Translations under genes and position numbers: made by a program
DNA from: Thiothrix litoralis
GTDB lineage: Bacteria; Pseudomonadota; Gammaproteobacteria; Thiotrichales; Thiotrichaceae
Length of the DNA stretch: 64,000 nucleotides
Direction of reading: 5' to 3'
NCBI RefSeq assembly: GCF_017901135.1
Contig: NZ_CP072801.1
Location: 1,426,001 to 1,490,000, forward strand
The notes under the pieces: generated by a model
Databases searched by the model: none
Told to the model about the DNA's origin: nothing
Seen by the model: the letters and a program-made list of their open reading frames with translations, nothing else
Shown: positions 1 to 9,871 of the stretch, in pieces
Position numbering within the stretch: the stretch's first letter is position 1
Layout: each line of letters starts with the position of its first letter

Positions 1-1077
1 CAAATGAAAATTTAACGCATCAGACAGCCATTGCTTTGCCTTGCTTGCCCCATTTGTTTCGCCACGCTCCCCAAATCGCTTTTCTAGCCATTTTTCAGCA
101 TCAGCCAATGGCACTTGTAACCAGAGATTCTTGCCATCACCATCCGCGTGCATCATCAAAAATGCCACTTCTTGCAAGATTTCATCGCAGAAATCAAAGA
201 AAGTATTTTCGCGTGTCGTTACCGTCCCACTGGGTTTGTGTTTCGCATACTCATCATGTGTAAATCGCCGAAACAACTCACCCTGATTTTGTGGAATAGC
301 ATGTGATTTTTGATAAACACTGCACAACATATTCAGCAATAACGGACGTTCAGTGAAGTCATGCAAACGGTCTGGCAGATCATCCAACAATTGACGCGCC
401 GCCGACTCGCTCCCTAAACGATTGGTAGCCAATGCTCTTGCCTGAGAGTCATTCAATGGCAACAAATGCAGCTTCGTTTCAATTCCAAAATCGGTAACAC
501 TCTCCCGACTGCTAACAATCATCGGTGTATCAATAAACTGCTTCCTAAAATCTGCCAGCCTTACGCTGCTCGGCATTTCATTTAAGCCATCCAATAACAA
601 CAACAGCCGCCTATCTCGCAACAAAACACGCACCTGCTGCTCACTCGCAATACCCGCTAACTCCAACTGCTCCAGAATCAGTTTAAGCAAAGTAACGTCA
701 TGACCATCAAACGCATCTTTAGTCCCAAGCCGCCGCAATTCCAGCAAAACAGGAATCGGTCGAGACTGATCACGTAAACCCGCGCCAGCCTCCTCCCGCA
801 ATAAACGCTTAAATGCAGTAGACTTACCCGCCCCCGGCTTCCCCAATAACAACACATGCCCAGCCGCGTATTCACGCAAACCAACCATCACATCGACGCT
901 TTTGCGTTTCTCAGATAAACGAGCACGCCCATCAAAATCATCATCAGCCTGTCGCTCTTTATCCTCAATTTCCGCACGCAACGGCAAATCGACTGATGTA
1001 GAGACATATCCCGCATCAGCCGAAGCATCAATCCGCTGCAAAACAGCATTCAAATAAGGAGCAAAATCAAACTCCAT
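1..1077 (-). CDS. NACHT/STAND-type NTPase, 3' end outside the window
   Basis: The minus-strand frame is open from an ATG at 1077 to the window edge, so the first 359 residues are seen and the C-terminus is missing. A P-loop (GKPGAGKST) lies near residue 75, followed by a Walker B-like run LLLLLDGLNEMP near residue 155 and a sensor-like ITVSSR/IVSSRES segment. This order is typical of NACHT NTPases of the signal-transducing STAND class. Many bacterial members act in phage defence or as regulators, but the effector or repeat domain that would decide this is not visible. It starts 62 bases after potB on the same strand, across a dispersed GC-rich repeat. The position where potC would be expected is occupied by this gene, which suggests replacement or insertion. 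Family assignment is fairly sure; function is not. Confidence 0.75.
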   Translation of the reverse strand, partial: MEFDFAPYLNAVLQRIDASADAGYVSTSVDLPLRAEIEDKERQADDDFDGRARLSEKRKSVDVMVGLREYAAGHVLLLGKPGAGKSTAFKRLLREEAGAGLRDQSRPIPVLLELRRLGTKDAFDGHDVTLLKLILEQLELAGIASEQQVRVLLRDRRLLLLLDGLNEMPSSVRLADFRKQFIDTPMIVSSRESVTDFGIETKLHLLPLNDSQARALATNRLGSESAARQLLDDLPDRLHDFTERPLLLNMLCSVYQKSHAIPQNQGELFRRFTHDEYAKHKPSGTVTTRENTFFDFCDEILQEVAFLMMHADGDGKNLWLQVPLADAEKWLEKRFGERGETNGASKAKQWLSDALNFHL

Positions 1078-1095
1078 AACAGCCCATTCTCTTAT

Positions 1096-1137
1096 CCCCC
1101 TCTCCCCTTGAGGGAGAGGGGCTAGGGGTGAGGGGTT
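1096..1137. repeat. Dispersed GC-rich hairpin repeat, copy 1
   Basis: A CCCCTCTCCC / GGGAGAGGGG hairpin followed by a GGGGTGAGGGG tail. The same unit recurs at 36831-36927, 37401-37502 and 47061-47101. Here it lies between potB and the NTPase gene and could act as a transcription-attenuating stem for potB. Confidence 0.8.
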
Positions 1138-1139
1138 CT

Positions 1140-2006
1140 TCAAATTCCATCATCATCCAACCCCCCTTGTCGGTTAATCCGCCGATTTGCCAAGAAATAC
1201 AGCCACAGCAACACCGCCATGATCCCAATCAGTGCCACGCTAAACGCCGCCCCAAACGGCCAATCCCGCACCACCAAAAACTGGTTCTTAATAATATTTC
1301 CCAGCAGCAGATTCTTCGCGCCACCCAGCAAATCCGCCACGTAAAACATCCCCATCGCGGGCAGAAACACCATCAAACTTCCCGCAATAATCCCCGGCAT
1401 AGTCAGCGGCACAATGATCAGCCGGAAGCGCTGCCAAAACCCCGCCCCCAAATCATGCGCGGCCTCCAGCAACGTGCCATCCAGCTTGCCGAAACTCGAC
1501 ACCAGCGGCAGCACCATGAACGGCAACAGCACATACACCAGCCCGAAAATCACCGCAAACGGCGTATACAACAACTGCACCGGCTCATCCACCAAGCCCG
1601 AAGCCAGCAACAAGCTATTCACCAGCCCCTTGTTCCCCAAGATCAGCTTGATCGCATACGTGCGGATCAAGCTATTCGTCCAGAACGGCACAATCATCAA
1701 AAACAGCAGCAAACCACGCCACATTCCTGGCAATTTCGCCACGATGTACGCAAACGGATAGCCCAGCAGCAAACAAATCGCCGTGGTCAGCGTAGACAAC
1801 CACAAGCTGTGCCAAAACACTTCGGCATACAACGGCTCCAGCAAACGCCCCCAGGAATCCAGCGTCAGCGGCCACACCGCCAAATGCTGCGGGTCAGGCG
1901 ACATTACGCTGGTCAGCAACACCAACACATGCGGAACCAGCACAAACAACCCCAACCACACCACGGTCAGCACAATCACAAAGCGGCGGAAATTTATCAC
2001 CATCAT
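1140..2006 (-). CDS. potB: Polyamine-type ABC transporter permease (PotB/PotH family)
   Basis: Inner-membrane permease of a spermidine/putrescine-type ABC importer, about 288 residues. An N-terminal membrane segment is followed by a periplasmic stretch and five further hydrophobic segments. The EAA-type cytoplasmic loop that contacts the ATPase is visible as [18 protein letters not shown]. The chosen ATG at 2006 overlaps the potA stop (ATGA) and follows a GGGGAA ribosome-binding site; a longer GTG/ATG reading to 2045 would run well into potA. potA lies directly upstream. The usual second permease (potC) and binding protein (potD) are not downstream, where a NACHT-type gene begins instead. They may be elsewhere in the genome, or the operon is truncated. 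The exact substrate cannot be read from the sequence. Confidence 0.85.
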   Translation of the reverse strand: MMVINFRRFVIVLTVVWLGLFVLVPHVLVLLTSVMSPDPQHLAVWPLTLDSWGRLLEPLYAEVFWHSLWLSTLTTAICLLLGYPFAYIVAKLPGMWRGLLLFLMIVPFWTNSLIRTYAIKLILGNKGLVNSLLLASGLVDEPVQLLYTPFAVIFGLVYVLLPFMVLPLVSSFGKLDGTLLEAAHDLGAGFWQRFRLIIVPLTMPGIIAGSLMVFLPAMGMFYVADLLGGAKNLLLGNIIKNQFLVVRDWPFGAAFSVALIGIMAVLLWLYFLANRRINRQGGLDDDGI

Positions 2007-3112
2007 GCTTTCCCCGATCTTTCCGCCGGGATCACATGCTCCCAACCCGGCACCCAGTCCACCCCCACTTTCTGGTTGATGCTGTAGTCAAAATCGGGGT
2101 CGTCTTCGTCAAAGAATTCGTGCGCCATCAAGGTTTGCCCGTTTTCCAGCTCGATGTGTGAATTCAGGGTCTGTCCGGTGTAACTGCGTTCCAGCACAAT
2201 GCCGGGGAAACCTTTGCGTTCTGCCACGTCCGGGCGGCAATCAATGCGCAAGTCTTCCGGGCGCAACATCACGTGTACCTTGTCACCCACTGCAAAACGG
2301 TGGTCACAGCGGATTTCACGCACCACGCTGTTAATGCTGGCTTCGTACTGGTATTCGCCCAGCGCTTGCACGATTTCGCCGTCAAACACATTGATTTCAC
2401 CAATGAATTGCGCCACGAACAGATTGCGCGGGGACTCATAAATTTCGCGCGGTGTGCCAACCTGCTGTGCTTGCCCATTGTGCATGACCAAAATACGGTC
2501 AGACATCGACAGCGCCTCTTCCTGATCGTGGGTAACGTAGACGAAGGTAATCCCCAATTGGCGTTGCAATTGCTTGAGCTCAAGCTGCATTTGCTGGCGG
2601 AGTTTGTAATCGAGGGCGCTAAGCGATTCATCCAGCAATAAAATTTTTGGGCGATTCACCACTGCACGGGCAATCGCGACCCGTTGCTTCTGACCACCGG
2701 AAAGCTGGTGTGGTTTGCGGGTGGCAAACTCGGAAAGGCGCACAATCGCCAGCGCATCCGCCACCCGTACTGCGATGTCTTGCACATCGACCCCGGCCAT
2801 TTTCAAACCAAAGGCTACATTGTCGAATACCGTCAGGTGAGGAAACAGCGCGTAACTCTGGAATACCGTATTGAAGGGGCGTTTTTCAGCGGGAATGCGG
2901 GCAATATCGTCGCCATTCAGCAAGATTTGCCCTTCATTCGGCTGTTCAAAGCCTGCAATCAGGCGCAAAACGGTTGTTTTACCGCAGCCCGACGGCCCCA
3001 GAATCGTGAAGAATTCACCATCCTGTATCGTCAGATTAAAATCGGAGAGTACTTCCTGAGCGGCAAAGCGCTTGCTAATGTTACTCAGGGTAAGGATGGG
3101 TGATCGGATCAA
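2003..3112 (-). CDS. potA: Polyamine-type ABC transporter ATP-binding protein
   Basis: ATPase subunit that would power a polyamine-type importer together with the PotB-like permease, 369 residues as in the family. Walker [10 protein letters not shown] (about residue 38), Q-loop, ABC signature LSGGQKQR, Walker B ILLLDE and the switch histidine (VTHDQEEAL) are all present, followed by a TOBE-like C-terminal domain. The start is a TTG at 3112 with CTGGAG seven bases upstream; no in-frame ATG fits the conserved N-terminus. The stop overlaps the potB start by the ATGA arrangement, indicating translational coupling. Fe3+ and 2-aminoethylphosphonate transporters have similar ATPases, but the partner permease favours polyamines. 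Confidence 0.88.
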   Translation of the reverse strand: MIRSPILTLSNISKRFAAQEVLSDFNLTIQDGEFFTILGPSGCGKTTVLRLIAGFEQPNEGQILLNGDDIARIPAEKRPFNTVFQSYALFPHLTVFDNVAFGLKMAGVDVQDIAVRVADALAIVRLSEFATRKPHQLSGGQKQRVAIARAVVNRPKILLLDESLSALDYKLRQQMQLELKQLQRQLGITFVYVTHDQEEALSMSDRILVMHNGQAQQVGTPREIYESPRNLFVAQFIGEINVFDGEIVQALGEYQYEASINSVVREIRCDHRFAVGDKVHVMLRPEDLRIDCRPDVAERKGFPGIVLERSYTGQTLNSHIELENGQTLMAHEFFDEDDPDFDYSINQKVGVDWVPGWEHVIPAERSGKA

Positions 3113-3203
3113 GCGATACTCCAGTGGTTAACATGACTCATAACACTGGCATTGATTATAACCAACATCGGCTGCTGGTTGACTGATTTATCCGAAATCC
3201 ATT

Positions 3204-3229
3204 CCCCCGTAGGAGCAAGCTCCCACAGG
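3204..3229. repeat. REP-like short palindrome
   Basis: A 26-base element with a GGAGC-AA-GCTCC stem (3212-3223) flanked by CCCCCGTA and CACAGG. It resembles the REP sequences scattered in Pseudomonas-type genomes. Only one copy is in the window, so family status is inferred. Confidence 0.4.
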
Positions 3230-3249
3230 AAGAATGTCAGGCGCACTCG

Positions 3250-3948
3250 TTACTGAGCGGCGGCTGGCGCTGCTGCACTTGGTGCTGGAGCGCTAGTTGC
3301 TGCTGCCGGAGCCGAGCCTGCGGGTATCGGCACCAGCATATACCCTGGCGGTACCATCATCATCTGCGGCTGTTGCATTGGCATCTGCTGCATAGGGGAC
3401 ATACCGTTGTAATTCTGCTGTGGCATCATCGGCATGTTAGGCATGTTAGGCATCTGCATATTGGGCATACCGCCGCCATTATTGCCGCCCCACGGGAAAC
3501 CACCCCAAGGACTGCCACCATTACCACCCCACGGATTAGCACTGCCCCAAGGGCTGCCACCACCGCTGTTATTACCCGAGGTATTGCTGTAACCGCTCAT
3601 ATTGTTATAGCCATTACCGTAACCATAGCCACTGCCTTGCAGATTACTGGCGGTATTGCCGCGCCCGCTACCTGCTGCATCGGAAGCCATGTCGGTATTG
3701 CCCTTGCCTTTGAAGGTCACAGTGAAATCGACAGCGCCATCGGCATCACCTTTGCCACGCCCGAAGCCACTGGCATCGCTTGCACCCGTGCCGTAACCCT
3801 GACCCGTTCCAGAGGTATTGGCAGTCCCGCTACCCTGACCACTGCCAGTTCCTGAGCCATTATCAAAACCATTGAAAAATTCAGCCGATGCCGCTGTAGA
3901 CAAGGCCAACAAGCTGGCGAAAACCATGATAGGTAATTTCATTTTCAT
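3250..3948 (-). CDS. Exported Gly/Ser/Asn/Met-rich protein, candidate sulfur-globule envelope protein
   Basis: A 232-residue protein with a clear signal peptide (MKMKLPIMVFASLLALSTAASA, cleavage near residue 23). The mature part is low-complexity: a GSGxGSGQ-rich first third, then PWGG repeats around residues 130-155, then an NMPNM/Met-Pro-Gln-rich segment, and an Ala/Pro-rich tail. Sulfur globule proteins of sulfur oxidisers are exported, Gly/Asn-rich and contain aromatic-glycine repeats, and the sulfide-oxidising context (two sqr genes nearby) fits. That role is inference: composition-biased proteins match many unrelated families. The ATG at 3948 has a good upstream GAGAGGA. It is monocistronic, between the pot genes and an RND pump. 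Confidence 0.55.
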   Translation of the reverse strand: MKMKLPIMVFASLLALSTAASAEFFNGFDNGSGTGSGQGSGTANTSGTGQGYGTGASDASGFGRGKGDADGAVDFTVTFKGKGNTDMASDAAGSGRGNTASNLQGSGYGYGNGYNNMSGYSNTSGNNSGGGSPWGSANPWGGNGGSPWGGFPWGGNNGGGMPNMQMPNMPNMPMMPQQNYNGMSPMQQMPMQQPQMMMVPPGYMLVPIPAGSAPAAATSAPAPSAAAPAAAQ

Positions 3949-4013
3949 CCATCCTCTCTAACGTGTTTAATGTTTATCATCCGAGACCATTACTAGCAAA
4001 CCACCTCCGTCCC

Positions 4014-4049
4014 AATAAAAAAATGGCTCCGTACACAAGACACGGAGCC
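4014..4049 (-). terminator. Rho-independent terminator after the RND pump gene
   Basis: Perfect 8-base stem GGCTCCGT/ACGGAGCC (4025-4032 and 4042-4049) with a 9-base loop. On the minus strand it is followed by A and seven T residues. It lies about 40 bases past the pump stop codon. Confidence 0.85.
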
Positions 4050-4088
4050 AAAAAACCTTCTACGTTAGGATGAATAGAAGGAGTCTAC

Positions 4089-7000
4089 TCACAGTGACTT
4101 TCCGGCACTGATGCAACCCAGCGGAATAATCAGCAGGGTCAATAAAGTCGCCACAGCCCCGCCAAAGATCAGTGACACCGCCATCCCCTGAAAAATCGGG
4201 TCAGAGAGAATCACCATCGAGCCACCAAACAAGGCCAGCGCCGTAATTAAAATCGGTCGGGTACGCGCTTCACAGGAATGGATAACCGCATCCAACACCG
4301 GCATACCTTTAGCCACTTCACCTCGGGCAAAGTCCACCAGCAGGATGGAATTGCGCACAATAATCCCCGCCAGCGCAATAAAGCCGATCATCGACGTTGC
4401 GGTAAACTCTGCATTCATCAGCCAATGCCCCGGCACAATGCCGATCAAGGTCAGCGGAATCGGTGCCATGATGATGGCAGGCAGGATGAAATTACCAAAC
4501 TGCGCCACAATCAGCATATAAATCAATACCAGCGCGGCCGCAAACGCAATTCCCATATCGCGGAAGGTTTCCCACGTTACTGTCCATTCCCCGCCCCACT
4601 CGAAAGCGGATTTACTTTCCACCTCTTGCGGAGTCTTGAGCCAGTAAGCCTGTTCATGTAACAACGTGCCATCCGGGCTGCGGTAGCCTTCGCCATTGTT
4701 GGCAGCCTTCAGCAGATTTTCTACCTGACTTTGCCCGTAAACCGGTGCAGCCAAACGCCCGGTGGTTTCAGCCGTCACAAATTCAACCGGGCGCAAATCC
4801 TTGCGGTAAATCGGCTTGTCCTGCTTCTCGAACACGAAAGTGCCTAATTCCTGCAACGGTACAGCCTGTCCGGTCGGGTTGGTCACGGGCAGTTGTGACA
4901 AGCGGTAAATTTGCGAGCGGGCTTCCAACGGAATCTGCATCACAATACGGGTCGGGTCGATCAAGGCGTTTTTCTTGATGTCACCCAACACATAACCACC
5001 CATCGCCATTTCCAGGGTGCGATTGATCGCTTCAGCCGTAATGCCATTACGTTGCGCCTTGTCCGAATCCACGATGAAGTGCAGCACCTCATGATCGTCT
5101 TCCATCAAGTTATCCACGTCCCCAAGGTTTTCGGCCTGCCCAAAGAAGCGAGTCAAATCAGCCGCGACCTGACGGCGGGTATTCGCATCCGGCCCATAAA
5201 CCTCGGCGACTACGGATTGCAGCACCGGGGGGCCCGGTGGCATTTCGACAACCTGAAGTTTCGCGCCAGTATTGCCCAGCAAAGGTTGTAGGATTTCCCG
5301 CGCCTCCACCGCAATCTCGTGGCTGCTGCGCTTACGGTCGTGTTTGGGGGAAAGCTGTACCTGTATATCCGCCTGCCAAGGTTGCTGGCGTAAATAGTAG
5401 TGGCGCACCAAGCCGTTGAAATTGAACGGGGAAGCCGTGCCAGTATAGGTTTGCAAAGCAGTCACTTCCGGCAAGGTCTTGAGTTTGCCCGCCAGTTGGT
5501 ACACCAGATTAGCCGTCACGGGCATTGCCGTGCCTTCCGGCATATTGACCACCACATTGAATTCCGGCTTGTTATCCAGCGGTAACATTTTCACCCTGAC
5601 ACCCGTGAATGGGTAGAACATCAGCATAAACACGAAGAAGGTCGCGATAATGCCCACTAGAAAGGTAAAGCCCTTAAAACGGCTATCAACCAAGGGTGTG
5701 ATAACACCACGGAAGAACTTTTCCATCATCGCCGCTTGCTTGTGCTCTTTCTCCGCCGCCGCCTGCAAGCTTTTCAGGGAAGGTCTAAAGCGATTGGTCA
5801 GCCACGGCGTAAAGGCAAACGCTGCAAACAAGGAAATCACCATCGCCACCGAACCCAGTACCGGAATCGGGCGCATATAAGGCCCCATCATCCCGCTGAC
5901 AAAGCCCATCGGCAGTAAAGCTGCAATCACCGTGCCCGTTGCCAGAATAGTCGGGTTGCCTACCTCACGCACTGCATCGACCGCAATACTGATCTTGGTA
6001 CTGCTGTCCATCAACCAGCGCCGGTAAATATTTTCCACTACCACAATGGCGTCATCGACCAGAATGCCGATGGAGAAGATCAGCGCAAACAGACTCACCC
6101 GGTCAATCGTCATGCCCATCAGCCAAGCCGCAAACACCGTGGTGGTAATCACCGCCGGAATCACGATCAGCACCACCGTCGCCGCCCGCCAACCGAGGAA
6201 GAACCACACCAGCAGCGTCACGATACCAGTCGCAACAAACAGCTTGAAGATCAGTTCATCGACCTTTTCTTTCGCGGTTGCCCCATAATTGCGGGTCACT
6301 TCGACATGCACATTGTCGGGAATAATCCGGCCTTTGAGCACTTCCAGTTTCGCCAGTATCGCATTGGCTACATCGACACCATTGGTGTTCTTTTTCTTGG
6401 CAATCGCCAGCGTGACCGCAGCGGCATTATCGGCTGTTTCCTTAACATCCTGTGCCGCAGGGCCAGTAAAGTAAGCAACGGCATGGTCTGCTTCGGCCGC
6501 TTCCTCCGTCACTGTCGCGACATCACGCACATAGACCGGCCTCCCCCCTGCAACCGTCACAATCAGACGCTGAATATCGGCGGCAGAATTCAGGAAAATA
6601 CCGCTGTAGATCTTGAAGACTTTCTGGTTAGGTTCAACCGTGCCGGTACTGCGTTCCGAATTGGCCATGCGGATAGCATTGGCGACCTGTTCCAGCGATA
6701 CCCCAAAGGTCGCCAAACGTTCGGGCAATATTTCAACCTTCAACGCTTCATGACGGCCTTCTACCATGAAACTCTGGCTGGTGTTTTCCACTTCGCGCAG
6801 GCTTTGCAGGACATCCAACCCAATCAGCCTCAGGTTGGTATCCTCAACTTTATTCGACCACAAGGTCAGCGTGACCAGCGGGACATCATCCGCCCCTTTG
6901 GGTTTCACGCTGGGGGTTGAGGCTTGCTGGGGAATCTTGTCTTGATTGGAGGCCAACTTGTCGTACAGCTTGACCAATGATGATTCCAGTTCTTGACCCA

Positions 7001-7349
7001 CGATAAACTGTACCGTGACCATCGACTGTTCATGCATGGACACTGAGTAAACGTGATCCACCCCAGTCATTTCCGAGAGGATACTTTCCATCGGACGGGA
7101 AATCAGGTTCTCGACTTCCTGCGCCGACGCGCCGGGATAGCGCACAAAAATGTCCACCATCGGCACGGATATTTGTGGGTCTTCCTGACGCGGCGTGACC
7201 CACATCCCCAACACACCCACGGCAAAAAAAGCCAGTAGCAACAACAAGGAGAGCGGCGAAGTAATAAAGGCTTTGGCGGTAACGCCTGCCAACCCCAAAT
7301 TGGGGTGCTCTATTTCAGCCGGATCGGCATCTTTGGGGAAATCATTCAT
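4089..7349 (-). CDS. RND-family efflux pump, inner-membrane transporter
   Basis: A 1086-residue proton-driven RND transporter (AcrB/CzcA-like superfamily). There is one hydrophobic segment near residue 35, a large periplasmic region, a membrane bundle around residues 360-560 with the proton-relay motif GILVDDAIVVVENI, a second large periplasmic loop, and a final bundle from about 910. The second-half motif ALAGIIVRNSILLVDFA is present. Length is normal for the family. The adaptor gene ends 27 bases upstream, so the two form an operon; no outer-membrane TolC-like gene follows, and a terminator stands after the stop. The substrate (drug, solvent or metal) cannot be decided: the charged residues marking heavy-metal pumps are not evident, so the hydrophobe/amphiphile branch is more likely. 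Confidence 0.88.
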   Translation of the reverse strand: MNDFPKDADPAEIEHPNLGLAGVTAKAFITSPLSLLLLLAFFAVGVLGMWVTPRQEDPQISVPMVDIFVRYPGASAQEVENLISRPMESILSEMTGVDHVYSVSMHEQSMVTVQFIVGQELESSLVKLYDKLASNQDKIPQQASTPSVKPKGADDVPLVTLTLWSNKVEDTNLRLIGLDVLQSLREVENTSQSFMVEGRHEALKVEILPERLATFGVSLEQVANAIRMANSERSTGTVEPNQKVFKIYSGIFLNSAADIQRLIVTVAGGRPVYVRDVATVTEEAAEADHAVAYFTGPAAQDVKETADNAAAVTLAIAKKKNTNGVDVANAILAKLEVLKGRIIPDNVHVEVTRNYGATAKEKVDELIFKLFVATGIVTLLVWFFLGWRAATVVLIVIPAVITTTVFAAWLMGMTIDRVSLFALIFSIGILVDDAIVVVENIYRRWLMDSSTKISIAVDAVREVGNPTILATGTVIAALLPMGFVSGMMGPYMRPIPVLGSVAMVISLFAAFAFTPWLTNRFRPSLKSLQAAAEKEHKQAAMMEKFFRGVITPLVDSRFKGFTFLVGIIATFFVFMLMFYPFTGVRVKMLPLDNKPEFNVVVNMPEGTAMPVTANLVYQLAGKLKTLPEVTALQTYTGTASPFNFNGLVRHYYLRQQPWQADIQVQLSPKHDRKRSSHEIAVEAREILQPLLGNTGAKLQVVEMPPGPPVLQSVVAEVYGPDANTRRQVAADLTRFFGQAENLGDVDNLMEDDHEVLHFIVDSDKAQRNGITAEAINRTLEMAMGGYVLGDIKKNALIDPTRIVMQIPLEARSQIYRLSQLPVTNPTGQAVPLQELGTFVFEKQDKPIYRKDLRPVEFVTAETTGRLAAPVYGQSQVENLLKAANNGEGYRSPDGTLLHEQAYWLKTPQEVESKSAFEWGGEWTVTWETFRDMGIAFAAALVLIYMLIVAQFGNFILPAIIMAPIPLTLIGIVPGHWLMNAEFTATSMIGFIALAGIIVRNSILLVDFARGEVAKGMPVLDAVIHSCEARTRPILITALALFGGSMVILSDPIFQGMAVSLIFGGAVATLLTLLIIPLGCISAGKSL

Positions 7350-7376
7350 GTGTAACGAGCCTGACGGTAAAGGGCA

Positions 7377-8513
7377 TTATTTCGCAGGTGGCATCCAGCC
7401 AGAAACGACGCCAACGGGTGGATCATTGATGATTTGTTCTGTGGCATCCAAACCTGAGATGACTTCGACTTTATCCTTGCCTTGATCGGTTCCAAGGCGC
7501 ACCAGCCGTAATTGTGATTTGCCATCCTTAACGACCAAAACACTGGGCAAACTGCTACCTTTGAACAAGGCTGTTTTGGGAATGAACAAGCTGGCGGCGC
7601 TATCACCTTCTGGCAAATGCACTTCGGCATACGTGCCTGGCGTTGCCTCAACATCGGCGGGAAGGTCAAATTTGACTGTCACCGTATGACGGGTTGGGTC
7701 AGCCAATGGGTAAATCTCGGCGACTTTCGCTGTTGTGTCGAAGTTGCTGTTAATTCTGGCCGCGACGGTCATTCCCACCTGCAAACCCGCAACCAAGCCA
7801 GAAGGTACATCCGATTGCAGGCGTTTGTTTTTGATATAACCGTAAGTGAGAAGCGGCTGACCGGGCTGGACGGTATCACCGACCTCAACCTGCTTTGATA
7901 GGATCATGCCCTCGAACGGAGCGGTTGAGGTTGCATTACCGATAGCGGCATCCAGTTCCTGTAACTGGGCACTGGCTTGTTGAAGACCACCTTGTGCTTG
8001 AAGAACAGTCGCACGGCTATTCTCCAAATCTGCCTGACGGATAGTCTTATCGTCATACCCTCCCATAAAGGTACTGGCAAACTGGCGTGTCCCCAGTCTG
8101 TCGAACATGGCAGGCATACCAAAACCCGGCATCGCGCCAATATCCTTACTACGGGGTGACATCTGCTCGCGGTTATATTGTGCCTGAGCATTGGTAACCC
8201 CAGACTGTGCAGTGCCAATCTGGGCAGCCACCGCATTGCGCTTGGCCTGCAACTGTGAATCATCAATCTGCACAAGGGTATTGCCTGCGGCGAAAGAAGC
8301 GCCAACGCCCCCCGCCACCCGCTTCACTACCCCCGGTATTTGTGCTGTCAAGGTCACTTCCTTGTAAGGCACAACCGTACTACCCAGCACCGATTGGCTT
8401 TGGGTACTGGAAACTTCAACGGGAATAATCTCGGCAGACTGCGCACCGGTAGGAAAACCGATACCCAATACCACACCTATCAGCCCCACAAACGCGGACT
8501 TTTTGTTATTCAT
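7377..8513 (-). CDS. RND efflux periplasmic adaptor (membrane fusion protein)
   Basis: A 378-residue HlyD/AcrA-type adaptor that would link the RND transporter to an outer-membrane channel. It has an N-terminal export segment (to about residue 28, ending GAQSA), then split lipoyl/barrel-sandwich halves (around VVPYKEVTLTAQIPGVVKRV and GMILSKQVEVGDTVQPGQPL). These enclose an alpha-helical hairpin rich in Gln/Ala, and a beta-barrel domain (around ADPTRHTVTVKFDL) follows. The ATG at 8513 has GAGGAGGG eight bases upstream; the GTG one codon earlier is less likely. It is the first gene of the pump operon, 80 bases from sqr upstream. Confidence 0.87.
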   Translation of the reverse strand: MNNKKSAFVGLIGVVLGIGFPTGAQSAEIIPVEVSSTQSQSVLGSTVVPYKEVTLTAQIPGVVKRVAGGVGASFAAGNTLVQIDDSQLQAKRNAVAAQIGTAQSGVTNAQAQYNREQMSPRSKDIGAMPGFGMPAMFDRLGTRQFASTFMGGYDDKTIRQADLENSRATVLQAQGGLQQASAQLQELDAAIGNATSTAPFEGMILSKQVEVGDTVQPGQPLLTYGYIKNKRLQSDVPSGLVAGLQVGMTVAARINSNFDTTAKVAEIYPLADPTRHTVTVKFDLPADVEATPGTYAEVHLPEGDSAASLFIPKTALFKGSSLPSVLVVKDGKSQLRLVRLGTDQGKDKVEVISGLDATEQIINDPPVGVVSGWMPPAK

Positions 8514-8593
8514 CACGATGCCCTCCTCAAAACATCACGATTTCACCGAATCAATACCGGGCAAGCGCCACAAGGCAACCGGCCCGGCTCAGG

Positions 8594-9871
8594 CTAGTCG
8601 TTAAGGCGGGTAATACCCAGCATCTTCATGATGGACTTTTCATAGAACGGCTCGGAACTGCCTTTTTTCATTTTACGGATGAAGTATTTTTCAAAAGCAA
8701 TCTTGGCCAAATGCACCCACTTGCCTTTCTTCGCCCACACCATATTGCGTGGCGGGATTTGCGGAATGGCGACGAAAGCCGCACCACTATCCCCAAAGTC
8801 TGCCAGACAGATCGTGCTCCATGTGCCGGTGGTATGCGGTTCCTTGCCTGCGATTTCATCGGCAATATTGTGAACGGCGGAGGTAACCATTGACTCGATC
8901 ATGTAGCCGGTTTTAGGCATACCCGTGGCAACCGGGGTTGCTTCCAGTGGTGGAATGGCAATACACACACCCGCCGAGTAAATGTTTTTGTATTTTGGGC
9001 TGCGGTGCAATTCATCAACGATCACGAAACCACGCGGGTTGCACAGACCTTCTACCGCAGCAACAGCTTCAACACCTTTGAAGGCAGGCAGCATCATCGC
9101 AAAATCGAAAGCAATTTCGTGTTCTTTTTCCACTTCGCCTTTCGCGGTCAGTTCCGTGGTAAACAGCTTGCCTGCTTCAACCTTGTGGGTCTTGGCATTG
9201 GTAATCCAGTTGATGTGATGATTACGCAGTTCCGATTCCAGCATCCCTTTGGAGTCACCTACCCCACCCAAACCCAGATGGCCGATGTAAGGTTCGGAAG
9301 TGACATAAGTCATCTTGAATTTGTCACGCACCTTGCGCTTGCGCATGTCGGCATCGAGGATAAAGGCAAATTCGTAAGCCGGGCCAAAACAGCTTGCCGC
9401 AGGCATCGCGCCCACAACGATATGACCACTGCCTTTTTCCAGCAGTTTTTGGTATGCCTCGTAAGCTTGTTCAGCGTGGGTAACATCGCAAACCGACTGA
9501 GTATGACCACCGTGCGGGCCAGAACCTTCCACTTCATCAAAAAACAGTTTAGGGCCGGTGGCAATAATCAGGTAGTCGTAGTTGACCACTTCGCCATTGT
9601 CCATGTGCAGTTTGCTACCGTTGGCATCAATCTTGTTGCAACGGCTGGCAATGAATTTGATTTTCTTGCGGCTCAAATATTTTTCAATCGGGAAAGAAAT
9701 ATCGGAACGGGTACGCCAACCCACCGCAATCCACGGGTTGGAGGGGATGAACTGGAAATAATCCCGCTCATTGATGACAGTGATGTCATGCCCTTTACCA
9801 AGAATTTCACGCAACTCATAAGCAGCAGGCATCCCGCCTGTACCAGCACCAAGAACGACAACATGGGCCAT
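8594..9871 (-). CDS. sqr: Sulfide:quinone oxidoreductase, copy 1
   Basis: Membrane-associated flavoprotein that oxidises sulfide to polysulfide or sulfur and passes electrons to quinone; 425 residues. The N-terminal FAD dinucleotide fold is [16 protein letters not shown], a second NAD/FAD-type motif lies near residue 155, and conserved cysteines occur in AASCFGP and AGVCIAIPP, which fit the redox-active pair of SQR. The ATG at 9871 has TAGGAG upstream; a TTG two codons earlier is weaker. It lies downstream of cydX on the same strand, and copy 2 lies upstream of cydA. The two proteins differ at only about 17-20 positions, nearly all before residue 235. Quinol made here could feed the bd oxidase. 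Confidence 0.9.
   Translation of the reverse strand: MAHVVVLGAGTGGMPAAYELREILGKGHDITVINERDYFQFIPSNPWIAVGWRTRSDISFPIEKYLSRKKIKFIASRCNKIDANGSKLHMDNGEVVNYDYLIIATGPKLFFDEVEGSGPHGGHTQSVCDVTHAEQAYEAYQKLLEKGSGHIVVGAMPAASCFGPAYEFAFILDADMRKRKVRDKFKMTYVTSEPYIGHLGLGGVGDSKGMLESELRNHHINWITNAKTHKVEAGKLFTTELTAKGEVEKEHEIAFDFAMMLPAFKGVEAVAAVEGLCNPRGFVIVDELHRSPKYKNIYSAGVCIAIPPLEATPVATGMPKTGYMIESMVTSAVHNIADEIAGKEPHTTGTWSTICLADFGDSGAAFVAIPQIPPRNMVWAKKGKWVHLAKIAFEKYFIRKMKKGSSEPFYEKSIMKMLGITRLND

Noticed and set aside
1128-2087. 319-residue open frame opposite potB
   Set aside because: Gln/His/Arg-rich antisense shadow of a confident permease gene.
3373-3855. 160-residue open frame opposite the Gly-rich protein
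   Set aside because: Histidine/threonine/isoleucine-rich mirror of a low-complexity gene; no start site or family.
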